Shown here piece after piece: positions 1 through 7,434 of a stretch of 60,809 nt of DNA. The translations under genes were made by a program, and so were the position numbers. The stretch's first letter is position 1. Each line of letters begins with the position of its first letter. This DNA comes from Candidatus Fimenecus excrementavium (GTDB lineage Bacteria > Bacillota > Clostridia > Oscillospirales > Acutalibacteraceae): contig DVGI01000014.1 of the NCBI GenBank assembly GCA_018712805.1, positions 1 through 60,809 of the forward strand, given 5' to 3'. A model generated the notes under the pieces. The model worked only from the letters and a program-made list of their open reading frames with translations. It had not been told where the DNA came from and made no database searches.

Positions 1-178
1 TGTGTGTAACCGTATAAAGAGATAAGGCAGACACATTGCGATAAATCCTTTATTTTCAAGGCTTTTGGAGGATTTTATTAAAACACTGTAACCTCTGTTG
101 AGAGGTCATAATTTACTGATATTCAAATTCTTATTTGTCTTTTTCTATTATACACCAAAACTATGAATATTTCTACCC

Positions 179-222
179 GCCGTCTATTGACCTCAATTAA
201 GAGGTAAATAGGCGGCTTTTTT
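179..222 (+). terminator. Terminator-like hairpin
   Basis: Sixteen-base arms (179-194 and 201-216, one G-U pair and one mismatch) around a six-base loop, followed by a run of six T. It would end transcription coming from left of the window. Confidence 0.6.
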
Positions 223-452
223 GTTTGCAAAAAATTTATTCAAGAAATTTTGAAAAAATACCCCCCAAAAAACGCTCTCCCATTTCAAACAAGTGAATGG
301 GTTAATTCCGAACTGCGAAAACGGAAGCCTTTCACTTGTACTTTGACAACTGAATAAGTCATTCACTAAGACTTTAATTCTGATGATTTTAGCCACCTTA
401 TCGGGTACGCCGTGACTTCTGCATTTCAGAACAGCGAGAACTCCCGGTATAA

Positions 453-473
453 GTAACAGGTTGCCCCTGTTAC
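453..473. repeat. Perfect 8-bp inverted repeat, possible oriT or regulatory hairpin
   Basis: Arms GTAACAGG (453-460) and CCTGTTAC (466-473) with a five-base loop and no T-run, so it is not a terminator. Its place in a decayed mobile element suggests a relaxase or regulator site, but nothing here proves it. Confidence 0.4.
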
Positions 474-658
474 GGCGATGACAGTCAGAAGGATAATGAT
501 ACTTCTCTACGGAGCTGGCGGAGTACCCGGCAGAGGTGAAATTCCTATGATACAGATTAGCAGTCTGTTCCTTAGTGACTTTCCGTGAGCTTTTTGCTCG
601 GCAAGGGGTGTTGAGAACAAATATTGCCCGACTGGTTAGGAAATGAGCCGGTCAAGTA

Positions 659-682
659 CATAGCCATACTGCGATGGCTATG
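659..682. repeat. Perfect 9-bp inverted repeat upstream of recombinase remnant
   Basis: Arms CATAGCCAT (659-667) and ATGGCTATG (674-682) with a six-base loop. It lies just before a strong Shine-Dalgarno (691-699) that now leads only into a nine-codon GTG frame starting at 709. In an intact element this could have been a translational control hairpin or part of a transfer origin. Confidence 0.4.
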
Positions 683-683
683 A

Positions 684-1061
684 ATTTTACGAAAGGAGGA
701 CGCACAAAGTGTCGAACTGCAAAACGATTGCGATATGAAAGAAAAAGAATTTAAGAATGTCAAAGCGGCAATCCTTGAATTACAGGAGCTGATTGACAGC
801 GGCGAGCAGGAATAGCACGACCTTCAGCAGTTTCTGAGGAATGTACGCAAATACACCGATCCTGAGGAACTCACTGCGGAAATCCTGAACGATCTGGTTG
901 ACAGAATTGTGGTACACGCTCCCGACAAGAGTAGCGGCCACAGAAAACAGAAGATAGAGATTTACTACAAGACCGCGGGCATTATCAATATTGCCGATGA
1001 GGAATGCGTTGCCCTCGACGGCAGACTCGGTATGCAAAACCGAAAGAAGAAAACAGCCTGA
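684..1061 (+). pseudogene. C-terminal remnant of a large serine recombinase
   Basis: Reading in the frame that ends at TGA 1059-1061, the translation contains motifs such as FLRNVRKYTDPEELT and LVDRIVVHAP, then KIEIYYKTAG. These match the C-terminal coiled-coil and DUF4368-type end of large serine recombinases (TnpX/TndX/Int family), which excise and integrate conjugative elements by serine-mediated strand exchange. Only about 120 codons are left out of the usual 500-600, so the catalytic resolvase domain and zinc ribbon are missing. An in-frame TAG at 813-815 also interrupts it. The first part has no own start with a good ribosome binding site; the ATG at 735 is only the first possible one. 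It is dead as an enzyme. The assignment rests on my recall of the family's C-terminal pattern. Confidence 0.72.
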
Positions 1062-1166
1062 CAACGCAAAGCGGCGGCACAGCCCTTCGGCTGCTCCGCC
1101 ACCTTACATATTTCCTTCGTTATCGCACCTCGGCTAACGATGCTCCCTCCTTTTTTTATCCGCCCC

Positions 1167-1195
1167 TTGCCAAACCCACACACAGATGATAGAAT
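1167..1195 (+). promoter_or_regulatory. Sigma-A-type promoter for the metallophosphoesterase gene
   Basis: TTGCCA (1167-1172), 17 bp, TAGAAT (1190-1195), about 30 bases before the GTG start at 1227. Good spacing; each hexamer differs from consensus by one or two bases. Confidence 0.5.
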
Positions 1196-1226
1196 AAAAC
1201 CAAATGAAGGGAAAAGAGGGATTTTT

Positions 1227-2780
1227 GTGCAGCGTGGTTCTTTTGTGAAAGTGATTACCAACGCAAACCTGCTTTGTCTGTTCTCGTTTGTTTCCGCCGT
1301 ATCGGCATTTTTGTTTTATTCCTGCCGCGCAAATTACGTCTTTATTGACACAGCCGTTTTCAAAGGGCTTGCGGTGCTCCTTTTGTCGCTGATGCTTTTT
1401 GTCGCTGTGGTTTTGCTTGTGCTTTATGAATTGCGCGTTCACGAAGTGCGGCGCAAAGACGCTTTGCTTTATGAGAAAAAAGGCTTCGCGGCGTTGTGCG
1501 TGCTCGCGCTTCTCGCTTCGGTCGGCTTCTTGATTGGCGTGCTTGTCAATCTGATTACCGCCGGGGTCGAAACCGCGCCGGTCATTTTCCGCATGGCAAG
1601 AAAGAGTTTCCCGTATTTTGCCGCGGCGGTCGTAATTGTGTTCCTCTTGGCGATTTACCCGAATATCCGAAAAGTCGGCGTCAAAAAAACGCTGGCGGTG
1701 CTCGTGGCAGCGGGCGTGGTGCTCTCGTCCTTCTTTACACTCGTGCCGCTTTCTCCTTATAAAATCACGTCTGCCCCTATGGTGATTGATTCGGGCAGCG
1801 ACTATTATTCCGTCGTGTTCGCGACCAACAAAACCGGCACGGGCTATGTGGAATACACCTACAACGGCGAACCCGTCAAACTGTATGACGAAGCCGACGG
1901 AAGAATCAAAGGCGACAGCACAATTCATACCGTCCGCGTGCCGAAAGCGGAACTCGACGGCAACAGCTACCGCGTCGGCTCAGTGCGCGTTTTGGAAGCT
2001 TATAGCTACGGCAGCCGGCTCGGCAAAGAAGTGAAATCCGAAAGCTATGCGTTTTCCGCGCCGAGCGGCGAAAATCAAACGTGGCTGAGCGTGTCTGACT
2101 GGCACACAAGACTTGAAAAGGCATATGAGGCTGTGTCTTACGCGGGCGATTATGACGGTGTGATTTTGCTCGGTGACGCGGTGCCGGGTCTTATGTTTGA
2201 AGAAGAAATCCGCGAATATATTGTGGAATTCGGCGGCAACCTTTGCGGCGGCACCGTGCCGGTCGTCTATATCCGCGGCAACCACGAAACCCGCGGCGAA
2301 TACGCCGAAAAACTGCCGGATTATCTCGGCATGGACAGCTTTTATTTCACCGCTGACTACGGCGACTATCGCTTTATTGTGCTTGACAGCGGCGAAGACA
2401 AACAAGACGACCACCCCGAATACGGCGGTATGGTAAACTACGCGGCGTATCGGCAGGATATGGTGGACTGGCTCGCCACGCTTCCCGAAAGTAACAAAAC
2501 CACCGTCGCGCTGGTGCATTCCGGGGACGTCTGCATTGAAGAAAACTTGCACGAAAGTGCCTATGCGTCGCTTAAAAATCTCGGTGTTCGGCAGATTATC
2601 TGCGGCCACGAGCACACCTGCGAATTTTTCGAGCAGGAGGGCTTAAATGTCTTTGTCGACGGCGGCCACACGGGTGACGGCTTTGTCGCAAGCAAGCTGA
2701 CGTTCTCGCCTGACGGACTTTATATCGAAGCCTTTGACGAAACCGGCGAAAAAGTCCTTGAAAAAACCACTGAAATTTAA
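1227..2780 (+). CDS. Membrane-anchored calcineurin-like metallophosphoesterase
   Basis: A 517-residue protein with two parts. Residues 1-175 hold about five hydrophobic segments (roughly 14-33, 47-69, 88-110, 130-145, 154-172), so it is anchored in the membrane. Residues 180-275 look like the small beta-domain found before purple acid phosphatase-type catalytic domains. Residues 285-510 carry the metal-binding motifs of calcineurin-like phosphoesterases in order: DWH (291-293), GD (316-317), GNHE (351-354), then VHSGD and GHEH. The catalytic domain probably faces outside; the substrate is unknown. The GTG at 1227 was preferred to the upstream ATG at 1140 because AAGAGGG lies six bases before it, and the extra 29 residues are unlike a coding sequence. 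It stands alone, between the recombinase scar and the convergent thyX. Confidence 0.8.
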   Translation: MQRGSFVKVITNANLLCLFSFVSAVSAFLFYSCRANYVFIDTAVFKGLAVLLLSLMLFVAVVLLVLYELRVHEVRRKDALLYEKKGFAALCVLALLASVGFLIGVLVNLITAGVETAPVIFRMARKSFPYFAAAVVIVFLLAIYPNIRKVGVKKTLAVLVAAGVVLSSFFTLVPLSPYKITSAPMVIDSGSDYYSVVFATNKTGTGYVEYTYNGEPVKLYDEADGRIKGDSTIHTVRVPKAELDGNSYRVGSVRVLEAYSYGSRLGKEVKSESYAFSAPSGENQTWLSVSDWHTRLEKAYEAVSYAGDYDGVILLGDAVPGLMFEEEIREYIVEFGGNLCGGTVPVVYIRGNHETRGEYAEKLPDYLGMDSFYFTADYGDYRFIVLDSGEDKQDDHPEYGGMVNYAAYRQDMVDWLATLPESNKTTVALVHSGDVCIEENLHESAYASLKNLGVRQIICGHEHTCEFFEQEGLNVFVDGGHTGDGFVASKLTFSPDGLYIEAFDETGEKVLEKTTEI

Positions 2781-2793
2781 TAGAACGTAAACG

Positions 2794-2833
2794 AAAGACC
2801 GTCTTTCCTCGAAAGGGGAGAGACGGTCTTTTT
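2794..2833 (+). terminator. Intrinsic terminator between convergent genes
   Basis: Long hairpin with the arm AAAGACCGTCT (2794-2804) and its complement just before a T-run at 2829-2833. It ends the phosphoesterase transcript and may also slow transcription from thyX on the other strand. Confidence 0.85.
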
Positions 2834-2857
2834 ATGTTCGGGAAATATTCGGCTCTT

Positions 2858-4246
2858 TTACAGTGCGTCCGGGGCGAAAACCTCACGCATTTCCTGCATT
2901 CTGCCGCAGCTGAATTTCCCTTCTGGGCATTTGTCTACAAAACAGCTCGGCCCATAGAACGAGAAAATTTCCGGCGCGGCTTTGCGAAGAAGCTTTAAAG
3001 CGTCAATTGCGTGTGCGCGGATTTCCCACTGGGCTCTTGTGCAGGTGCGAAGCCGCAGGAACAAAAGCAGCTCGCGCGCGTTCATCGTCGAAACAATGTC
3101 AATCACGTTGCCGCTTAACTGGTAATACACCAAATCCGTCTCCGGAACGCCTAAAGCTTTCATTGCTTCATATTCTGCGGCATTTTCCTCGAAAGCCGCC
3201 TTGTATTTTTCCAAAAGTTCCGGTTTGTCTTTTAACACCGGGGGGATAAGATAGCGCGTGCGGTCGGTGTGCGTGAGTTCCGGCACCGAAAGTCCCTGCA
3301 TTCTGTGACGCGTGAAATGCGTCACGCCCGAAAGCGAAACGCCGTTATAACGAAGCGAGAAATTGACCGCTTCCAACGCGCGCGGACGGTCACAGTCTAA
3401 CACCGCGCGAACAGTCTTTTTTACAAGTTCCGGGTCGCAAAGCAGCTTGTCCGCGTCGCTCGTAGAAAGTCCCGCTTCCGTAATCAGCGCAGTTCTTGCA
3501 ACGCATTTTGCCGCGTCCGGCGTGGCGGAAAGCAGCTCGACCGCGTTTTCGCTCACCGTGTTTTGCGGAAAATCGATAAACGAAAGGTCGGGCGTGTCGT
3601 TTGTGCCCTGGCAGCGCTCCTCAAACCCGCGCAAAATGCCCGGCGTGCGTTCTTTCGCTTGTTCGAGGAGCATTTCGCCGAGCTTTCGGATTTCCGGATA
3701 TTTGCTCCCGCGCCCGTAAAGCATGGCTTTTAAAATATGTAAAAATTCCCGACCGTTGACGCTGCAAAAGAAATTGCTGAATAAGCAGTAGGGCAAAAGG
3801 AAGCGCGCGTCTTCTTTCGCAACGCCGTTTTCGGTAAATTCCGAATAGAGCGCAAACTGCTTTGCCATGTGGTCTTTATAACGCTTTGTAAGCGCCGGGT
3901 CGGAAAAATCCGGTACATAAAAGCCCGCGTCCGAAAAATCCACATACCGGCGGGATTTCACGGTAAACGAAGCGAGACGAAATTCAATAATGAACTGTTC
4001 GACAACCGCCGAAACATTCTGAAATGCCAAATTAAAATAGGTGTGCTCGACAACGGAATTGTGCCCCGAGCGCGTCACCTTGTCAATCAGGTTGGCGTTT
4101 TTCTCATCGTCCTGGCTTTTCGCCCAAATACTGAGCGCCGTGCCCTCCTGGGTGGAAACGCGCCCGCCCGCGGCCGTAACCTTTTCGCCGCAGTCGGAAA
4201 GCCCGATAATCAGCGCGCCGCTGGTTTGAAAATCCGAAATATCCAT
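2858..4246 (-). CDS. thyX: FAD-dependent thymidylate synthase, tandem-domain ThyX
   Basis: Makes dTMP from dUMP with methylene-THF and reduced FAD. At 462 residues it is about twice the usual ThyX (210-250), because two ThyX-like units follow one another. The C-terminal unit has RHRMQGLSVPELTHTDRTRY (313-332), close to the RHRxxSxNExSxRY signature. It also has the NARELLLFLRLRTCTRAQWEIR segment (389-410), which resembles the dUMP/FAD-binding end of the family. The N-terminal unit keeps HNSVVEH (62-68), but its signature reads EFRLASFTVKSRRY (88-101), so the RHR is lost. Only one of each motif pair may be catalytic. A cysteine-rich tail follows (435-448). The start has AAGGAG upstream and its own promoter at 4277-4305. 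It is divergent from tmk, the next enzyme of dTTP synthesis. No thyA is seen in the window. Confidence 0.88.
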   Translation of the reverse strand: MDISDFQTSGALIIGLSDCGEKVTAAGGRVSTQEGTALSIWAKSQDDEKNANLIDKVTRSGHNSVVEHTYFNLAFQNVSAVVEQFIIEFRLASFTVKSRRYVDFSDAGFYVPDFSDPALTKRYKDHMAKQFALYSEFTENGVAKEDARFLLPYCLFSNFFCSVNGREFLHILKAMLYGRGSKYPEIRKLGEMLLEQAKERTPGILRGFEERCQGTNDTPDLSFIDFPQNTVSENAVELLSATPDAAKCVARTALITEAGLSTSDADKLLCDPELVKKTVRAVLDCDRPRALEAVNFSLRYNGVSLSGVTHFTRHRMQGLSVPELTHTDRTRYLIPPVLKDKPELLEKYKAAFEENAAEYEAMKALGVPETDLVYYQLSGNVIDIVSTMNARELLLFLRLRTCTRAQWEIRAHAIDALKLLRKAAPEIFSFYGPSCFVDKCPEGKFSCGRMQEMREVFAPDAL

Positions 4247-4276
4247 GCTATTGGCTCCTTACAGGTGATTTTGTTC

Positions 4277-4305
4277 ATTTTACCACAAAATACCGAAAAT
4301 CGCAA
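4277..4305 (-). promoter_or_regulatory. thyX promoter
   Basis: On the minus strand TTGCGA (4305-4300), 17 bp, TAAAAT (4282-4277), with the transcript starting about 25 bases before the thyX ATG. Confidence 0.65.
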
Positions 4306-4349
4306 TTTATTTGTTACACAATTTTAATTTTCAAATTGCCGTTTGGGCG

Positions 4350-4378
4350 TTGTAAAATAGGAAAAAATTTGTTATACT
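4350..4378 (+). promoter_or_regulatory. Promoter of the tmk operon
   Basis: TTGTAA (4350-4355), 17 bp, TATACT (4373-4378). It is the only good promoter I see before the run of co-directional genes from 4440 onwards. Confidence 0.65.
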
Positions 4379-4439
4379 ATCCATGTATGCGTAGGACCTT
4401 ATCGTGCGCGAAATGCTGTTTTTGTGGGAGGAATTTTTT

Positions 4440-5111
4440 GTGGACAAGCGCCTGATTGTGATTGACGGCCTCGACGGCAGTGGAAAATCCACCCAAATCG
4501 GGCTTTTAAAAGCCAGGCTGCAAGCTATGCAGGTGCCGCTTCGGCAGATTAAATTGCCGGATTACGACGACCCCTCCAGCACGCTCGTGCGCATGTACTT
4601 AAACGGCGACTTCGGAAGCCACCCGCAGGACGTCAATGTCTATGCCGCTTCTTCGTTTTACGCCGTGGACCGTTACGCTTCCTATCGCCGCCACTGGAAA
4701 GACGACTATCTTTCCGGCACATTGATTTTGGCGGACCGCTACACCACTTCCAACGCGATTCACCAAGGTGTCAAGCTTCCGCCGGAACAGTGGGACGATT
4801 ATTTTGACTGGCTGTTTGATTATGAATACAATAAACTCGGGTTACCAAGACCCGACTGCGTGATTTTTCTCGATATGCCGGTCGAAATTTCCCAAAAGCT
4901 GATGTCCGCGCGCTACGGCGGGGAAGAGGCGAAAAAAGATGTCCACGAAGCGGACGTGCAGTATCTCGAAGACTGCCGTAAAGCGGCGCTGTATGCCGCG
5001 AAAGCACTCGGCTGGCATGTGATTGCCTGCTCCGAAAACGGCGAACCGCTTCCTGTGGAGACGATTCACGAAAAAATCTTTTCCGTGGTGCAAAAAGAAT
5101 TAAAATTATAA
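4440..5111 (+). CDS. tmk: Thymidylate kinase-like protein
   Basis: Phosphorylates dTMP to dTDP with ATP in the cytosol. The 223-residue chain has a P-loop (GLDGSGKS, 10-17), the DR motif in ADRYTTSN (98-105), and a later segment (VIFLDMPVEIS) typical of the core strand of the kinase. The lid region is shorter and less basic than in standard Tmk, so a variant or a broader deoxynucleotide kinase is possible. GTG 4440 is chosen because GGGAGGA sits eight bases before it; the upstream ATG at 4404 has no such site. It begins an operon with the DUF2156 gene 11 bases downstream. Divergence from thyX fits a shared role in making dTTP. Confidence 0.82.
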   Translation: MDKRLIVIDGLDGSGKSTQIGLLKARLQAMQVPLRQIKLPDYDDPSSTLVRMYLNGDFGSHPQDVNVYAASSFYAVDRYASYRRHWKDDYLSGTLILADRYTTSNAIHQGVKLPPEQWDDYFDWLFDYEYNKLGLPRPDCVIFLDMPVEISQKLMSARYGGEEAKKDVHEADVQYLEDCRKAALYAAKALGWHVIACSENGEPLPVETIHEKIFSVVQKELKL

Positions 5112-5122
5112 GGTGACATTTT

Positions 5123-6010
5123 GTGTTAGAATTTAAAAAGCCGGAATTGCAAGATAAAGCTTGGGTTGCCCCGATTATGCGCGAAGCGAATGAGCTTGCT
5201 TGCGAATATTGCTTCGGGAACCTCTATATGTGGTCAAGCGTTTATAAAAATTCGATTGCGCGCTACGGCAATCTGTTTTTGGCGCGTGACGGGGGCGAAC
5301 GCCCGATGTATTTGTTTCCGTGCGGCAACGGCAGCAAAAAAGCCGCTGTCGAAGAATTGATGCGCTGCGCCGCAAACGACGGGGTGCCCTTGAAAATGTA
5401 TTCCCTCACGCCCAAAAAGGTGCGCGAACTCGAAACGCTTTTCCCCGGGCAGTTTGATTACTTTCCGATGCGCGAATATTTTGACTATATCTATCTTTCG
5501 CAAGATTTGATTACGCTCGCGGGGCGGAAATACCACGCGAAACGCAACCACCTTTCTTATTTTAAAAAGACCTTTCAGTGGCAATACGAACCGCTGACCG
5601 AAAAAAATATGGATGAATGTCTTTCGATGAACGACAGCTGGGAAGAGAAAAATCTTGAGAAAAACCCGGAAGAAATCGGCAATGAACGCATAGCGATTAC
5701 CCGCGGGCTCGACAAATTTTTTGAGCTCGGCTTTACCGGCGGCGTTTTGCGTGTGGACGGCCGGGTTGTAGCTTACACCTTCGGCGAACCGCTCAGCGAC
5801 AAGGTGTTTTGCACCCACGTGGAAAAGGCGTTTGCCGATATGCGCGGCGGCTACCCGGCAATCAACCAGATGTTTGCCGAAAACGCGCTGTCGTCTTATA
5901 AGCTTATCAACCGCGAAGAGGATACCGGAAGCGAGGGCCTTCGCAAAGCCAAAGAATCCTATTATCCCGCCGTTCTGCTCCCGAAATACCGGGCGGTTTA
6001 TAAAGGGTGA
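5123..6010 (+). CDS. DUF2156 (phosphatidylglycerol lysyltransferase C-terminal-like) protein
   Basis: A 295-residue soluble protein resembling DUF2156, the acyltransferase-fold domain found at the C-terminus of MprF/LPG synthases and as a stand-alone protein in clostridia. Supporting segments are the N-terminal CEYCFGNLYMW stretch, the central YHAKRNHLSYFKK segment (roughly residues 137-149) and the C-terminal INREEDTGSEGLRKAK region. No membrane segment is present, so it is not a complete MprF. By analogy it may move an aminoacyl or acyl group from a tRNA or CoA donor, but the substrate is unknown. GTG start at 5123 with AAGGTGA five bases upstream. It is co-transcribed with tmk and the GNAT gene, which begins nine bases past its stop. 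Confidence 0.72.
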   Translation: MLEFKKPELQDKAWVAPIMREANELACEYCFGNLYMWSSVYKNSIARYGNLFLARDGGERPMYLFPCGNGSKKAAVEELMRCAANDGVPLKMYSLTPKKVRELETLFPGQFDYFPMREYFDYIYLSQDLITLAGRKYHAKRNHLSYFKKTFQWQYEPLTEKNMDECLSMNDSWEEKNLEKNPEEIGNERIAITRGLDKFFELGFTGGVLRVDGRVVAYTFGEPLSDKVFCTHVEKAFADMRGGYPAINQMFAENALSSYKLINREEDTGSEGLRKAKESYYPAVLLPKYRAVYKG

Positions 6011-6018
6011 TTTTTGCA

Positions 6019-6873
6019 ATGCAGTGCCGTTTGGCGACAACCGAAGATAAGACTGCGCTTTATGCGCTTTGGCAAAATACGTTTGGCGACGAGCCGGCGG
6101 TGATTGACCGCTTTTTTCATTGCGTCACACCAAACGAAATTGTCGTCTGCGGCGAAAACGGCAACCCGGTTTCCGCTTTATATATGCCGCGCGTCGAACT
6201 TCGGTGCGGCAAAAAAACGCTTTCGGCGGCTTACATTTACGCCGCCGCGACCGATACCGCTTACCGCGGCAGGGGGCTTATGACTTATCTTTTGCAGTTT
6301 GCCGCGGAAAACGCACAGCGGCAAAGTTTAGAAGGGCTTTATTTGGTCCCTGCGGAGCGGACTTTGTTTGATTATTACGGCGCGCGCGGATTTGTTACCG
6401 CCTTTTTTAAAAAACTTGTGCAATATTCGAGAAGTGAATTAAAAGCGCTTTGCGAAAATCCCGCAACTGCGCTTCCCGCGAGTGCATTGCAGTTTTTTAA
6501 AACCCGCGAACAAGCGCTTCAGGAGATTTGGCACCCCGCTTATTCGCAAACGATTTTAGATTTTTCTCTGTTTTTAAATAAACAGTACGGTTCTGAAACC
6601 TTGTTGACCGACTGCGGCTATGCGGTCTATGAAACGGAAGAAAACGCCGTACAGGTCACGGATTTTTGTTGCGAAGAAGGCAAAGAAGCGGCGCTTTTGG
6701 GCGCACTGCTTCAAAAAACCGACGCGGCAAAGTTCGCGTTTTCTATGCCGGTGCCGCGGCAGATTGGCTCTATGCCCGGAAAAATCGTACCCGCCGGTAT
6801 GTGGCGGCCGCTTTCGGAGTTCGGTAAACAAACCGAAATACAAAACGGCTATATCGGCATCACTTTAGGCTGA
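6019..6873 (+). CDS. GNAT family N-acetyltransferase (Eis-like architecture)
   Basis: A 284-residue protein whose first half is a GNAT fold. Strand-helix elements are followed by the acetyl-CoA pyrophosphate loop AYRGRGLMTYLL and the Y-containing LFDYYGARGFV end of the domain. The second half (about 130-284) is unlike simple GNATs and could be the second GNAT and sterol-carrier-like part seen in Eis-type enzymes. It probably acetylates a small amine or peptide; the substrate is unknown. I chose ATG 6019 because AAAGGGTGA lies eight bases before it; GTG 6007, four codons upstream, overlaps that site and the previous stop. It sits in the tmk operon next to another acyltransferase-fold protein. 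Confidence 0.75.
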   Translation: MQCRLATTEDKTALYALWQNTFGDEPAVIDRFFHCVTPNEIVVCGENGNPVSALYMPRVELRCGKKTLSAAYIYAAATDTAYRGRGLMTYLLQFAAENAQRQSLEGLYLVPAERTLFDYYGARGFVTAFFKKLVQYSRSELKALCENPATALPASALQFFKTREQALQEIWHPAYSQTILDFSLFLNKQYGSETLLTDCGYAVYETEENAVQVTDFCCEEGKEAALLGALLQKTDAAKFAFSMPVPRQIGSMPGKIVPAGMWRPLSEFGKQTEIQNGYIGITLG

Positions 6874-6888
6874 AAGGAAGTTCTTTAT

Positions 6889-7434
6889 ATGATTTATGTG
6901 TTTTTAGCAAACGGCTTTGAAGAAATCGAAGCGCTCACCCCGGTCGATGTCCTGCGTCGCGCGGGGCTTACCGTGCAAACGGTCGGCATCGGCGAAAAAG
7001 TGGTGACCAGTTCTCATAAAGTCCCGGTCACGGCAGATATTACCGACGCTGAAATGGACCTCAACGGCGATTTGCAGGCCGTGATTTTGCCCGGCGGCAT
7101 GCCCGGCACCAAAAATCTGGACGCAAGCGAAGCCGTAACGCGCGCGCTCGAATTTGCAAAAGCAAATGACTTGTTTATTTGTGCGATTTGCGCGGCACCT
7201 TCTGTGTTAGGGCACAAAGGCTTGCTTGCCGGCAAAGAAGCAATTTGCTTCCCCGGGTTTGAATCAGAACTTACCGGCGCCACACTTTCCGAAAAATTCG
7301 TCTGCCGTGACGGCAAAGTGATTACCGGCAAAGGCATGGGCGTTGCAACCGAATTTGCACTTGAAATTGCTTCCGCGCTCGCCGGTGATGAAGCCGCCGA
7401 AAAAGTCCGCGCGGCGATTCAGTTCCCGAGATGA
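6889..7434 (+). CDS. DJ-1/PfpI family protein (YajL/ThiJ-like)
   Basis: A 181-residue DJ-1 superfamily protein. It has the N-terminal FLANGFEEIEALTPVDVLRR segment with the conserved Glu, and the nucleophile-elbow cysteine Cys101 in AICAAPS. The length is that of single-domain DJ-1/YajL proteins (about 180-190). Members are reported as chaperones, glyoxalase/deglycase-like enzymes or stress proteins; the exact role here cannot be read from sequence. The start ATG at 6889 has AAAGGAAG upstream. Its last bases overlap the first four of the following gene (ATGA), which indicates translational coupling with the folate enzyme. Confidence 0.88.
   Translation: MIYVFLANGFEEIEALTPVDVLRRAGLTVQTVGIGEKVVTSSHKVPVTADITDAEMDLNGDLQAVILPGGMPGTKNLDASEAVTRALEFAKANDLFICAICAAPSVLGHKGLLAGKEAICFPGFESELTGATLSEKFVCRDGKVITGKGMGVATEFALEIASALAGDEAAEKVRAAIQFPR

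Larger units (their letters stand above)
1..683. other. Gene-free stretch, remnant of an integrative element
   Basis: No convincing gene lies here: the only open frames are short, low-complexity and lack a good ribosome binding site. What the stretch does hold is a series of inverted repeats. There is a hairpin at 91-106 (six-base arms, loop GTTG) and a terminator-like hairpin at 179-222. A pair of nine-base arms sits at 289-297 and 331-339, a perfect eight-base hairpin at 453-473, and a perfect nine-base hairpin at 659-682. The last is followed by a strong Shine-Dalgarno-like GAAAGGAGG. Because a serine recombinase fragment follows directly, I infer that this is non-coding DNA of a decayed integrative or mobilisable element, possibly including its transfer origin. 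That last point is speculation. Confidence 0.45.

Noticed and set aside
193-396. Open frame of 67 codons on the minus strand near the left end
   Set aside because: It covers the terminator hairpin and other repeats, has low-complexity composition and no ribosome binding site.
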